This document shows positions 1 to 9,053 of a stretch of 64,000 nt of DNA, one piece after another (the first letter of the stretch is position 1; each line of letters starts with the position of its first letter). A program made the position numbers and the translations under genes. The stretch covers positions 1 through 64,000 of the forward strand of contig NZ_RPRY01000001.1 of the NCBI RefSeq assembly GCF_003949795.1, read 5' to 3'. The DNA comes from Streptomyces sp. WAC06614. GTDB lineage: Bacteria > Actinomycetota > Actinomycetes > Streptomycetales > Streptomycetaceae. The notes below the pieces were generated by a model that did no database searches, was not told where the DNA came from, and worked only from the letters and a program-made list of their open reading frames with translations.

Positions 1-76
1 GCTTCGTGCTGGGTGGGGTGGGCCTGGACGGCCCGCCCCGGATGCCGGGTTTGGGGTGGTATGTGAATCTGGGCGC

Positions 77-547
77 GTGACCCAGGGATTCCGTGTGTCC
101 CGCTGGCTCGCCGCAGCCGCGCTCGCCGCCGTGGCGCTCACCCCGGTGACCCCTGTCCGGGCCGCGCACGACGTCCCGGGCGAGAACGAGCTGGCCGGCA
201 GCGCGGCCGGGGCCGGCCGCGAGCACCCCGGGCGGCCGGTGGCCGCCCCCGCGGACCCCGGCGCACGGGTGGTCTCCCGGCCGGTCCCGGTCCACCAGCC
301 GTCCTCGGCGTCCACGTCCTCCTCGTCGTCCTCGGCTTCCTCGGCCTCCTCGCCCGCGGCCACCCCTTCCGGCCCGCTCCCGCCGCCCGTGGTCGCCGCC
401 CCGTCCTCCCCGGTGCCGGTGGCCCTGGGCACCGAACCCAACGAGCGGGCCGCCGACCTGGCCGCCCACATGCTGCCGCTGGGCACCGGCTTCGCCCTGA
501 TGGGCCTGGGGCTCGGCTTCCTCGGCGTACGCCTGCGGCGCGACTGA
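77..547 (+). CDS. secreted/anchored Ala-Pro-Ser-rich hypothetical protein
   Basis: Family not recognised. The protein (about 156 aa) has an N-terminal hydrophobic stretch (WLAAAALAAVALTPVTPVRA) that looks like a signal peptide. A low-complexity Ala/Pro/Ser/Val middle includes a serine run near residues 80-90. The C-terminus is a hydrophobic segment followed by RLRR, so the product is probably exported and held in the membrane by its tail. GTG at 77 is preferred because the signal peptide follows directly; GTG at 56 is an in-frame alternative. The sequence LPLGTG just before the C-terminal helix resembles a sortase motif but has one residue too many. It ends 76 nt before the PadR gene and is probably unrelated to it. 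Confidence 0.6.
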   Translation: MTQGFRVSRWLAAAALAAVALTPVTPVRAAHDVPGENELAGSAAGAGREHPGRPVAAPADPGARVVSRPVPVHQPSSASTSSSSSSASSASSPAATPSGPLPPPVVAAPSSPVPVALGTEPNERAADLAAHMLPLGTGFALMGLGLGFLGVRLRRD

Positions 548-587
548 GGCACGACCGGGCTGCGCGCCCGAGACGCGCCCGGGACAC

Positions 588-626
588 TTGCCCCTGAGGA
601 CATACTCGGTATACATACTGAGTATG
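588..626 (+). promoter_or_regulatory. PadR-type operator overlapping a probable leaderless promoter
   Basis: Positions 601-626 form a near-perfect palindrome with arms CATACTC and GAGTATG around GTATAC-like sequence. The right arm ends on the start codon of the PadR gene at 624. A -35-like TTGCCC (588-593) and a -10-like TATACA (610-615) are 16 nt apart, which would put the transcription start at or next to the ATG. Palindromic ATAC/GTAT sites are typical PadR operators. Autoregulation and leaderless initiation are inferred. Confidence 0.65.
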
Positions 627-1310
627 TCCATTCGTCACGGCCTCCTCGCCCTGCTGGAACGGGGGCCCCGATACGGCTCCCAGCTCCGCACCGAATTCGA
701 GTCCCGCACCGGCTCCACCTGGCCGCTCAACGTCGGGCAGGTCTACACGACCCTGGCCCGGCTGGAGCGGGACGGCCTCGTCGCCCCCGGCGGCGAGGAC
801 GAGGCCGGGCACACGCTCTACGCCATCACCGACACCGGCCGCACCGAGCTCGCCGCCTGGTACGAGCGCCCGGTGGACCGGACCAACCCGCCGCGCGACG
901 AGCTCTCGATCAAGCTCGCCATGGCCGTGGGCGCCCCCGGGGTGGACGTCCGCGCCGTGATCCAGGCCCAGCGGCACGCCACCGTCCAGGCGATGCAGGA
1001 CTACACCCGGCTCAAGGCCCAGGCCCTCGCCGCGATCGAGAGCGGCCGCTCCCAGGAGCGCGACGACGTCGCCTGGCTGCTGGTCCTGGAGCAGCTGATC
1101 TTCCAGACCGAGGCCGAGGCCCGCTGGCTCGACCACTGCGAGTCCCGGCTGGTCCGGCTCTCCGCCCAGGCCGGCCTGGCCACCGGCGCCTCCGGGACCA
1201 CCGGCGCCTCCGGGGCCACCGGGACCGCCGGGGCCACCGGGACCGCCGGGACCGCCGGGGCCACCGGCCCCACCTCCGTGCCGCCCCGCGCCCGCACCAC
1301 GCGCGGCTGA
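624..1310 (+). CDS. PadR family transcriptional regulator
   Basis: Repressor of the PadR family, about 228 aa. The N-terminus (MSIRHGLLALLERGPRYG) and residues 20-80 (QVYTTLARLERDGLV) are the characteristic winged helix. Residues 85-185 give the C-terminal helical dimerisation region (PadR C-terminal type with LVLEQLIFQTEAEARWLD). The start at 624 is chosen because the fold begins there and the palindromic operator ends on this codon; an upstream in-frame start at 588 would run through the operator. The last about 45 residues are a Gly-Ala-Thr repeat tail of low complexity. It lies 21 nt upstream of an ABC exporter, which it probably represses together with itself; the inducer is unknown. Confidence 0.88.
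   Translation: MSIRHGLLALLERGPRYGSQLRTEFESRTGSTWPLNVGQVYTTLARLERDGLVAPGGEDEAGHTLYAITDTGRTELAAWYERPVDRTNPPRDELSIKLAMAVGAPGVDVRAVIQAQRHATVQAMQDYTRLKAQALAAIESGRSQERDDVAWLLVLEQLIFQTEAEARWLDHCESRLVRLSAQAGLATGASGTTGASGATGTAGATGTAGTAGATGPTSVPPRARTTRG
1177..1275 (+). repeat. Gly-Ala-Thr coding microrepeat in PadR tail
   Basis: Imperfect 9-15 nt units (ggcgcctccggg, gccaccggg, accgccggg) repeat and encode GAT/GTAG/GASG motifs. This collagen-like low-complexity tract falls entirely in the C-terminal tail of the PadR protein, outside its known domains. Confidence 0.7.
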
Positions 1311-1331
1311 CCGACCTCCCAGGGGATCCAC

Positions 1332-2077
<746 letters not shown>

Positions 2078-2081
<4 letters not shown>

Positions 2082-4924
2082 CCTCCTGGTACCACCCCTG
2101 GATCGCGGCCCTGCGGATCGCCCGCCGCGACGCCTGGCGCGCCAAGGGCCGCAGCCTCCTCGTCCTCGCCATGATCGCCCTGCCGATCATGGGCGTCAGC
2201 GCCGCCGACCTCACGGCGCGCAGCGCCGAGCTCTCCAGCGAGCAGAACGCCCGCCGCCTCCTCGGCGCGGCCGATGCGAAGATCGAGGCGCCCGAGAGCG
2301 GCAAGGCGATCCTCCAGACCCCCGACGGCCGCAACTGGAAGCTCGCCGACCCCGCCGCCCGCCCGGGCCGCGGCGGTGACGCCACCGACCAGCAGGTCGT
2401 GCAGACCCTCCGGGCGGCCCTGCCGGCCGGCTCGGAGCTGGTCGAGCAGAGCGAGGGCCGGATCCGCGTCCGGACCGGGTACGGCCTGCTGGACGTGTCC
2501 GCCCGGGAGCTCGACGTCGCCCATCCGATGGTGCGGGACCTCGTCACGCTCGACCGCGGCGAACTGCCGCGCCGAGCGGGCGAGGTGATCGCCACCCAGG
2601 CCTTCCTGGAGGCCTCCGGACTCCACGTCGGCTCCCGCCTCACCCCGCGCGGGACCCAGCTCACGTACAAGATCGTCGGCGCCTACGAGCTGCCGGACGA
2701 CCTCAAGGCCTCGGAGCTGCTGGCCCCGCCCGGCAGTCTGCTGGGTCCCCTGGACCGGGCCCTGCAGGGCGCCGGGATGCGCGGAGTGGTCGCGAGCGAC
2801 TCCTGGTACGTCACCGTCGGCCGCGGTGGTTTCACGTGGAACATGGTCCAGCAGGCCAACACCAAGGGCGCCCTCGTGGTGTCCCGCGCCGTCCTGGTCC
2901 ACCCGCCGGCCGACTCCGAGGTGCCCCTCTACCGCCAGGAGCCGCCGGACCGCTTCGGCACGCCGAAGGTGGAAGCGGTCGAGATGGCGATCCTCGCCAC
3001 CGTCGTGGGCCTGACCATGCTGGAGATCTGCCTGCTGGCCGGACCCGCCTTCGCGGTCGGTGCCCGCCGCTCGCGCCGCCAGCTCGGCCTGGTCGGCGCC
3101 AACGGCGGTGACCGCCGGCACATCCGGGCCGTGGTGCTCTCCGGCGGCATCGTCATCGGTGCCGCGGCGGCCGTCGTCGGCATCGTGCTGGGCCTGGCCC
3201 TGACCCTGGGGCTGCAACCGGTGCTGGAGGACCAGCTCGGCAAGCGCTTCGGCCACTTCGAGGTCCGGCCGCTGGAACTGCTGGCCGTCGCGGGCCTGGC
3301 CGTCCTCACCGGGCTGCTGGCGGCGATCGCCCCGGCCGTCACCGCCTCCCGGCAGACCGTGCTGGCCGCGCTGACGGGACGTCGCGGTGTGCGCCGGGCC
3401 GGCCGGGTGCTGCCGGTGCTGGGCCTGCTCGCCCTGGCCGCGGGCATCGCGGTCGCCCTGTTCGCCTCGGTCTCCGACCAGGGCTTCATGGTCGTCGCCG
3501 GGGGCAGCGTCCTGGCCGAGCTGGGCATCGTCGCGCTCACCCCGGTGCTGGTCGGGCTGTTCGGGCGGGCCGGGCGCTGGCTGCCGCTGTCGCCGCGGCT
3601 GGCGCTGCGCGACGCGGTGCGCAACCGCGGGCGGACGGCTCCGGCCGTGGCCGCCGTCCTGGCCGCCGTCGCCGGGACCGTGGCGGTGGCGACGTACCAG
3701 CACAGCGTGGAAGCCCAGCAGCGGCACCAGTACGAGGCTCAACTGCCCGACGGCGTGGGCCGGCTCACCCTCGACGAGGCCGGCGGCTGGCGGGACATGC
3801 CGGCCGTGCGCGAGGCGCTCGGCCGGGACCTTCCGGTCGCGGTACGGGCCGATGTGGAACGGCTGCGGGTCGGGGCGCCGGACTGCGAGCCGTACACGCA
3901 GTCGAAGGGCTGCGGCCAGATCGAGGTCCTGGTCCCCAAGGACCAGAAGTGCCCGCTGTGGACCGCGGCCGGGTCGCAGAACCTCAGCCCGGAACGGGCC
4001 CGGGAGCTGGGCGCGGACTGGCGCTGCCAGCGCCGGTTCACCATGGGCGCGCTCGACACGGCCGTGGCCGACGACAAGCTGCTGACGGTCCTGGGCATCA
4101 CCGATCCCGGCACCGTACGCGCGCTGAAGGAGGGGCAGGCCGTGTCCTTCGACCCGACCCAGGTCAAGGACGGCAAGGTCACGCTGCGCGTGGTCACCGA
4201 CTTCGACAAGGCGGACGAGGCGCGCGAGCGCGACGAGGACCCGCCCGGGCAGGACAAGGTCTTCCCCGTCCACCAGGCCGCGCAGGGCGTCAACGCCTGG
4301 GGCATCCAGTTGCTGCTGCCGCCGGGCGCCGTCAAGGCGGCGGGCCTGGAGACCGCGCCGTGGGCCTCGTACTTCAGCCTCGACGGCACGGCGAGCAGCG
4401 AAGCGCGGCAGCGGCTGGACGGTGACATCGACCGGATCGGCGTGGCCGCCTCCGTCCACATCGAGGAGGGCTTCGTGCCCACGGACGGGATGATGACGCT
4501 GATCCTGTCCGTCTTCGCGGGTCTGGTCACCATCGGCGCGGCCGGTATCGCCACCGGGCTGGCCCAGGCCGACGCCGAGGCCGATCTGCGGACGCTGGCG
4601 GCGGTCGGCGCGGCCCCGTGGGTCCGACGGACCCTCAGCGGCTTCCAGTGCGGCGTGGTGGCCGCGATGGGCGTCGTGCTGGGCACGGCGGCCGGGGTGC
4701 TGCCCGCGATCGGGCTGCTGCTGGCCGAGCGGCGCATCCAGTGGCAGTTCTACGAGGAGACCCTCGCGCGCGGTTTCCTGATGCGTGACGAGCCGTTCGT
4801 CCCGATCGTCGTGCCCTGGGCGGCCCTTGCGGGCCTGCTCGTCCTCGTCCCGCTGGGCGCGGCCCTGCTGGCGGCACTGGTCACCCGTTCCGGCGGGGCC
4901 CTGGCCCGCCGGGCGGCGGGCTGA
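2078..4924 (+). CDS. FtsX-like ABC transporter permease
   Basis: Large permease of about 948 aa. After an N-terminal helix (residues 25-45, LLVLAMIALPIMGVSAADL) there is a long extracytoplasmic region, then a set of three to four helices around residues 305-440 forming the first FtsX-like unit. A second extracytoplasmic region (about residues 520-800) precedes a second FtsX-like unit whose helices lie near 805-945. This duplicated layout is usual for actinobacterial FtsX/MacB-like permeases. GTG 2078 overlaps the ATPase stop; the frame is open further upstream, but that part would lie wholly inside the ATPase gene. A parS-like sequence lies inside the gene at 2829-2842. Confidence 0.85.
2829..2842 (+). 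other. degenerate parS (ParB-binding) site
   Basis: GTTTCACGTGGAAC differs from the actinobacterial parS palindrome GTTTCACGTGAAAC by one base. Streptomyces chromosomes carry many parS copies near oriC, some with single mismatches, and this window lies next to oriC. It sits within the permease coding sequence. Binding is inferred. Confidence 0.6.
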
Positions 4925-5019
4925 GCCGACCGGGAGCGGTTGGTGCCTCCGGACAGGGTGGATCACGCCTGTCCGGGGGCACACCGTGGAAAAGCAACGG
5001 TGTGCGAGAGAATGGCGGC

Positions 5020-5556
5020 ATGGAGATGCCGAGGAGTGAACGGTCGCAGGACAGTCCCCCGCACGTCCTGATCGTGGGACAGGACGGACTGGCCGTCGGC
5101 GGCGCAGATGACGAGTCGCGCGAGGTCCCCGTGACGGAGATGGTCGAACAACCCGCGAAGGTCATGCGCATCGGCAGCATGATCAAGCAGCTTCTGGAAG
5201 AAGTCCGCGCTGCGCCTCTGGACGAGGCCAGCCGGGTCCGCCTGAAGGACATCCACGCCTCCTCGGTGAAGGAGCTGGAGGACGGCCTCGCCCCGGAGCT
5301 CGTCGAGGAACTGGAGCGGCTGTCGCTCCCGTTCACCGACGAGGCCATCCCCTCCGAGGCGGAACTGCGCATCGCGCAGGCACAGTTGGTCGGCTGGCTG
5401 GAGGGCCTGTTCCACGGCATCCAGACCGCCCTGTTCGCGCAGCAGATGGCCGCGCGGGCCCAGCTGGAGCAGATGCGCCGGGCCCTGCCGCCCGGTGCTC
5501 CGACCGACGACAAGGACGGCTCGCACGGCCCGGTCCGCTCCGGCCCGTACCTGTAG
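5020..5556 (+). CDS. bpa: bacterial proteasome activator (Bpa/PafE family)
   Basis: About 178 aa, DUF2587 family, which forms ATP-independent dodecameric rings that open the 20S proteasome gate in actinobacteria. Residues 40-165 are the helical core (PAKVMRIGSMIKQLLEEVRA; FHGIQTALFAQQMAARAQLE). The very C-terminus is SGPYL, close to the GQYL tail by which mycobacterial Bpa docks into the proteasome. ATG 5020 is preferred because GAGAG at 5006-5010 gives good spacing; GTG 5002 is an in-frame alternative. It is monocistronic here, with no proteasome genes nearby. It probably helps degrade non-pupylated or damaged proteins. Confidence 0.9.
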   Translation: MEMPRSERSQDSPPHVLIVGQDGLAVGGADDESREVPVTEMVEQPAKVMRIGSMIKQLLEEVRAAPLDEASRVRLKDIHASSVKELEDGLAPELVEELERLSLPFTDEAIPSEAELRIAQAQLVGWLEGLFHGIQTALFAQQMAARAQLEQMRRALPPGAPTDDKDGSHGPVRSGPYL

Positions 5557-5708
5557 ACCCGTCAGGCGGACCACGGCCCGGCCCACCTCACCGAGGTGTG
5601 CCGGGCCTTCGCACGTCCGGGCCCGTGGCAGGCCTCACCGCGGGTACCGGCCCGGGGCGGGGTGCGTACGGCACCGGTGCGGAACGCGGTCCCCGCATAC
5701 TCGTGACC

Positions 5709-6599
5709 ATGACCTACGACGCCATCGTCCTGGCGGGCGGCGCGGCCCAGCGGCTCGGCGGGGCCGACAAACCCGGCCTCAGCGTGGGCGGCCGGACCCT
5801 GCTCGACCGGGTGCTCGACTCCTGCGCGGACGCCGACCGGACGGTGGTCGTCGGCGGCCGGCGGGCCACCGCGCGGCCCGTGACCTGGGCGCAGGAGGAC
5901 CCGCCCGGCGGAGGCCCGCTGGCCGCCCTGCACGCCGGCCTGCGCCGGACCACCGCCGAGCAGGTCGTGGTCCTCTCCGCCGACCTGCCGTTCCTGGACG
6001 CGCCGACCGTCCACGCCCTGCTGGCCGGGCCCGGCGCCGAGGGCACCCTGCTGCGCGATCCCGCCGGGCGCGACCAGCCCCTGGTGGCCGCCTACCGCGC
6101 CGAACCGCTGCGCCGTGAGCTGGCCCTGCTGGCCACCGAGCACGGCACCCTCTACGGCCTTCCCCTGCGCGCCCTGACCGCCGAGCTGGACCTGGCCCGC
6201 CTCGACGCGGCCCCGCTCGCCTCCTTCGACTGCGACACCTGGGACGATGTCGCCGCCGCCCGTGCCCGGATCAGGGAGCATGGGACCGTGCTGGACGAAT
6301 GGATCACCACCGTCAAGAACGAGCTGGGCATCGACCTCGACGTCGACACCAAGGCCCTGCTCGACCTCGCCCGGGACGCCGCCCACGGCGTTGCCCGGCC
6401 CGCCGCGCCGCTGACCACCTTCCTGGTCGGCTATGCCGCGGCCCGCGCCGAGGCCACCGGCGCCGACCCGGCCGAGGCCGTCGCCGAAGCCTGCCGCAAA
6501 GCCGCCGGGCTGGCCCTGCGCTGGGCCGCGGAGGCCGAGCCGGGGCCCGGGACCACCTCCGAGGGGCGCCCGGCCGAGGGCGGGGGAGGCTCCGGATGA
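5709..6599 (+). CDS. mobA: MobA-like NTP transferase fused to a DUF6457-type domain
   Basis: About 296 aa. Residues 1-190 form a nucleotidyltransferase domain: the signature LAGGAAQRLGGADKP at the N-terminus and the metal-binding stretch SADLPFLDAP match MobA, which links GMP to molybdopterin. Residues from about 200 (LDEWITTVKNELGIDLDVD) form a small helical domain of the DUF6457 type found alone or fused to MobA in actinobacteria. The start at 5709 gives the canonical N-terminus; GTG 5703 is two codons earlier. The stop overlaps the moeA start (ATGA, 6596-6599), supporting a molybdenum cofactor role. Guanylyl transfer itself is inferred, since MobA-like proteins can use other nucleotides. 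Confidence 0.85.
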   Translation: MTYDAIVLAGGAAQRLGGADKPGLSVGGRTLLDRVLDSCADADRTVVVGGRRATARPVTWAQEDPPGGGPLAALHAGLRRTTAEQVVVLSADLPFLDAPTVHALLAGPGAEGTLLRDPAGRDQPLVAAYRAEPLRRELALLATEHGTLYGLPLRALTAELDLARLDAAPLASFDCDTWDDVAAARARIREHGTVLDEWITTVKNELGIDLDVDTKALLDLARDAAHGVARPAAPLTTFLVGYAAARAEATGADPAEAVAEACRKAAGLALRWAAEAEPGPGTTSEGRPAEGGGGSG

Positions 6600-7942
6600 C
6601 CGCCGCCTCCGATGCCGAACGGGCCGTCGAGGAAGCCCTCGCCCTCGTCGCCCGCGATCCCGGCGGCCGGGGCCGCGGGCCGTCCGCCGGTGGCGGCGCG
6701 GGCAGTGGCGTGGGCGGCCACGGCGGGACCGGGGCGGGGCACCGGGCGACGGCCTGGCCCCGGGCCCGGGAGACCGCGTCCCGCGCCGGGGCGGTCACCC
6801 GGCCGCGCACCCACCGGGTCGCCCTGTCCGAGGCCCTCGGCGAGGTGCTGGCCGCGCCCCTGGAGGCCCTGACCGACCTGCCGTCCTTCGACACCTCCGC
6901 CATGGACGGCTGGGCCGTCTCCGGGCCCGGTCCCTGGGCCGTCCGGCCCGGCTCCGGGGTGCTGGCCGGCTCCGACCGGCCCGAGCCGCTCACCGACGGC
7001 GAGGCGGTACGGATCGCGACCGGGGCCCGGATCCCGGGCGAGACCACCGCCGTGCTGCGCTCGGAGCACTCCCGCGAGGTCGGCGGGCAGCTCTACGCCG
7101 ACCGGGACGTGCTCACCGGCCAGGACATCCGGCCCCGTGGGCAGGAGTGCCGCTCCGGCGACCTGTTGCTGCCCGCCGGCAGCGCCGTCACCCCCGCCGT
7201 GCTGGGCCTGGCCGCCGCCGCGGGCTACGACGAGCTGCTGACCCGGCCCCGCCCGCGTGTGGAGGTCCTGGTCCTGGGCGACGAGCTGCTGACCGAGGGC
7301 CGCCCGCACGACGGCCTGATCCGCGACGCGCTCTCCCCGATGCTCGGACCGTGGCTGGAGCGGATCGGCGCCGACGTCACCGCCACCCGGCGGCTCGGTG
7401 ACGACCCCGACGGGGCCGAGGCCCTGCTGCGGGCCGTCACCGGCTCCGCCGCCGACCTCGTGATCACCACCGGCGGCACCGCCTCCGGCCCGGTCGACCA
7501 CGTCCACCCCGTGCTGGAACGGGCCGGAGCCGAGCTCCTGGTCGACGGGGTCGCCGTCCGCCCCGGGCACCCGATGCTGCTGGCCCGCCTGGACGGCGGC
7601 ACCCGGCACGTCGTCGGCCTCCCGGGCAATCCGCTGGCCGCCGTCTCGGGCCTGCTCACCCTCGCCGAGCCCCTGGTGCGCGGCCTGGCCGGACGGGCCC
7701 CGCGGCCCCGCTACGTCGCCCCGGTACGGGACACCGTCTCCGGGCACCCCTACGACACCCGGCTGGTGCCGGTGGTGCTCACCGCCGACCACGCCGTTCC
7801 GCTGCGCTACCAGGGGCCTGCGATGCTGCGCGGGATCGCCGCCGCCGACGCGCTGGCCGTCGTACCGCCGCACGGGGCGAAGGCCGGGCAGGAGCTGGAA
7901 ATCCTGGATCTTCCGTGGGTCGCCGGGGGATGTTTCACGTGA
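6596..7942 (+). CDS. moeA: molybdopterin molybdenumtransferase MoeA
   Basis: About 448 aa; inserts molybdate into adenylylated molybdopterin in the cytoplasm. The family landmarks occur in order: FDTSAMDGWAV near residue 100, TGARIPGETTAVL near 142, the MoCF-binding domain with GDELLTEGRPHDG near 225 and TTGGTASGPVDHVHP near 290, and LPGNPLAAVSG near 340. The N-terminal about 70 residues are a Gly/Arg-rich extension not seen in short MoeA proteins. The start overlaps the mobA-like stop. The 3' end overlaps the next gene, and the last codons lie inside a perfect parS site. Confidence 0.92.
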   Translation: MTAASDAERAVEEALALVARDPGGRGRGPSAGGGAGSGVGGHGGTGAGHRATAWPRARETASRAGAVTRPRTHRVALSEALGEVLAAPLEALTDLPSFDTSAMDGWAVSGPGPWAVRPGSGVLAGSDRPEPLTDGEAVRIATGARIPGETTAVLRSEHSREVGGQLYADRDVLTGQDIRPRGQECRSGDLLLPAGSAVTPAVLGLAAAAGYDELLTRPRPRVEVLVLGDELLTEGRPHDGLIRDALSPMLGPWLERIGADVTATRRLGDDPDGAEALLRAVTGSAADLVITTGGTASGPVDHVHPVLERAGAELLVDGVAVRPGHPMLLARLDGGTRHVVGLPGNPLAAVSGLLTLAEPLVRGLAGRAPRPRYVAPVRDTVSGHPYDTRLVPVVLTADHAVPLRYQGPAMLRGIAAADALAVVPPHGAKAGQELEILDLPWVAGGCFT

Positions 7943-9030
7943 AACTCCACGGCCAGGACGCGATGGCACGCCAGGCCGACGAGAAATTGGTCTCCCGCCG
8001 CGTCAAGCTGCCCAAGCGGGTGGTCGAGAAGCCGCTGCGGCAGGTCGCCAAGCGCCTGCTGCTGGCCCTGTCCGTGCTGCTGCTGACGGTCCTGATCGTC
8101 TGGCTCGACCGCGCGGGCTACCACGACAACGCCAACGAGACCGTCGACCTGCTCGACTGCTTCTACTACGCCACCGTGACCCTGTCGACGACCGGCTACG
8201 GCGACATCGTCCCGTACAGCGACAGCGCCCGGCTGGTCAACATCCTGCTGATCACCCCGCTGCGCGTGCTGTTCCTGATCATCCTGGTCGGTACCACGCT
8301 GGAGGTCCTGACCGAACGGACCCGCGAGGAGTGGCGGCTGAACCGCTGGAGGAAGAACTTGCGTGACCACACGGTCGTCATCGGCTTCGGCACCAAGGGC
8401 CGTTCGGCGCTCCAGACACTGCTGGCGACCGGTGTCGGCAAGGAGTCGGTGGTCATCGTGGACCCCAGCGCCAAGGTGATCGACATCGCCAACGCGGAGG
8501 GCTTCACCGGGGTGGTGGGGGATGCGACCCGTACGGACGTGCTGCTGCGCGCCGAACTCCAGAGGGCCCGTCAGATCGTCATCGCCACCCAGCGCGACGA
8601 CACCGCGGTCCTCGTCACGCTGACGGCGCGCCAGCTCAACCGGGGCGCCAAGATCGTCGCGGCGGTGCGCGAGGAGGAGAACGCGCCGCTGCTGCGCCAG
8701 TCCGGTGCGGACGCCGTCATCACCAGCGCCAGCGCCGCCGGGCGGTTGCTGGGCCTGTCCGTGCTCAGCCCGGCGGCGGGCACGGTCATGGAGGACCTGA
8801 TCCAGCAGGGCAGCGGCCTGGACCTGGTCGAACGCCCCGTCACCCGGGCCGAGGTGGGCAAGGGGGTGCGGGAGACCGAGGACCTGGCGGTGAGCGTGGT
8901 CCGCGGGCACCGGCTGCTCGCCTACGACGACCCGCACCTCGGCCCGCTCCAGCTGACGGACCGCCTGATCGTCATCGTCCGAGCGGCTCCTCCGTCCGAA
9001 CCCGCCCCGACACGCGGCTCCATGGGCTGA
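7930..9030 (+). CDS. potassium channel protein with RCK/TrkA-N domain
   Basis: About 366 aa, two-helix K+ channel of the MthK/Kch type. The first helix is at about residues 42-60, the pore loop has the selectivity filter TTGYGD near residue 91, and the second helix is near 105-130. A cytoplasmic RCK/TrkA-N domain starts at HTVVIGFGTKGRSALQTLL, followed by a TrkA-C-like part. The start is uncertain: ATG 7930, GTG 7939 and ATG 7963 are all in frame; 7930 is given as the first ATG. It overlaps the moeA stop by 13 nt and the parS palindrome covers its first codons. Opening is probably gated by a ligand on the RCK domain. Confidence 0.9.
   Translation: MFHVKLHGQDAMARQADEKLVSRRVKLPKRVVEKPLRQVAKRLLLALSVLLLTVLIVWLDRAGYHDNANETVDLLDCFYYATVTLSTTGYGDIVPYSDSARLVNILLITPLRVLFLIILVGTTLEVLTERTREEWRLNRWRKNLRDHTVVIGFGTKGRSALQTLLATGVGKESVVIVDPSAKVIDIANAEGFTGVVGDATRTDVLLRAELQRARQIVIATQRDDTAVLVTLTARQLNRGAKIVAAVREEENAPLLRQSGADAVITSASAAGRLLGLSVLSPAAGTVMEDLIQQGSGLDLVERPVTRAEVGKGVRETEDLAVSVVRGHRLLAYDDPHLGPLQLTDRLIVIVRAAPPSEPAPTRGSMG
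7932..7945 (+). other. parS: parS, perfect ParB-binding palindrome
   Basis: GTTTCACGTGAAAC is an exact match to the chromosomal parS consensus of Streptomyces. It covers the moeA stop codon and the first codons of the channel gene, so it constrains both reading frames. ParB loads here to organise the origin region during sporulation-linked segregation. oriC lies about 55 kb to the right, within the usual parS zone. Confidence 0.93.
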
Positions 9031-9053
9031 CCCGGCGTACTACTGTCCGGGCC

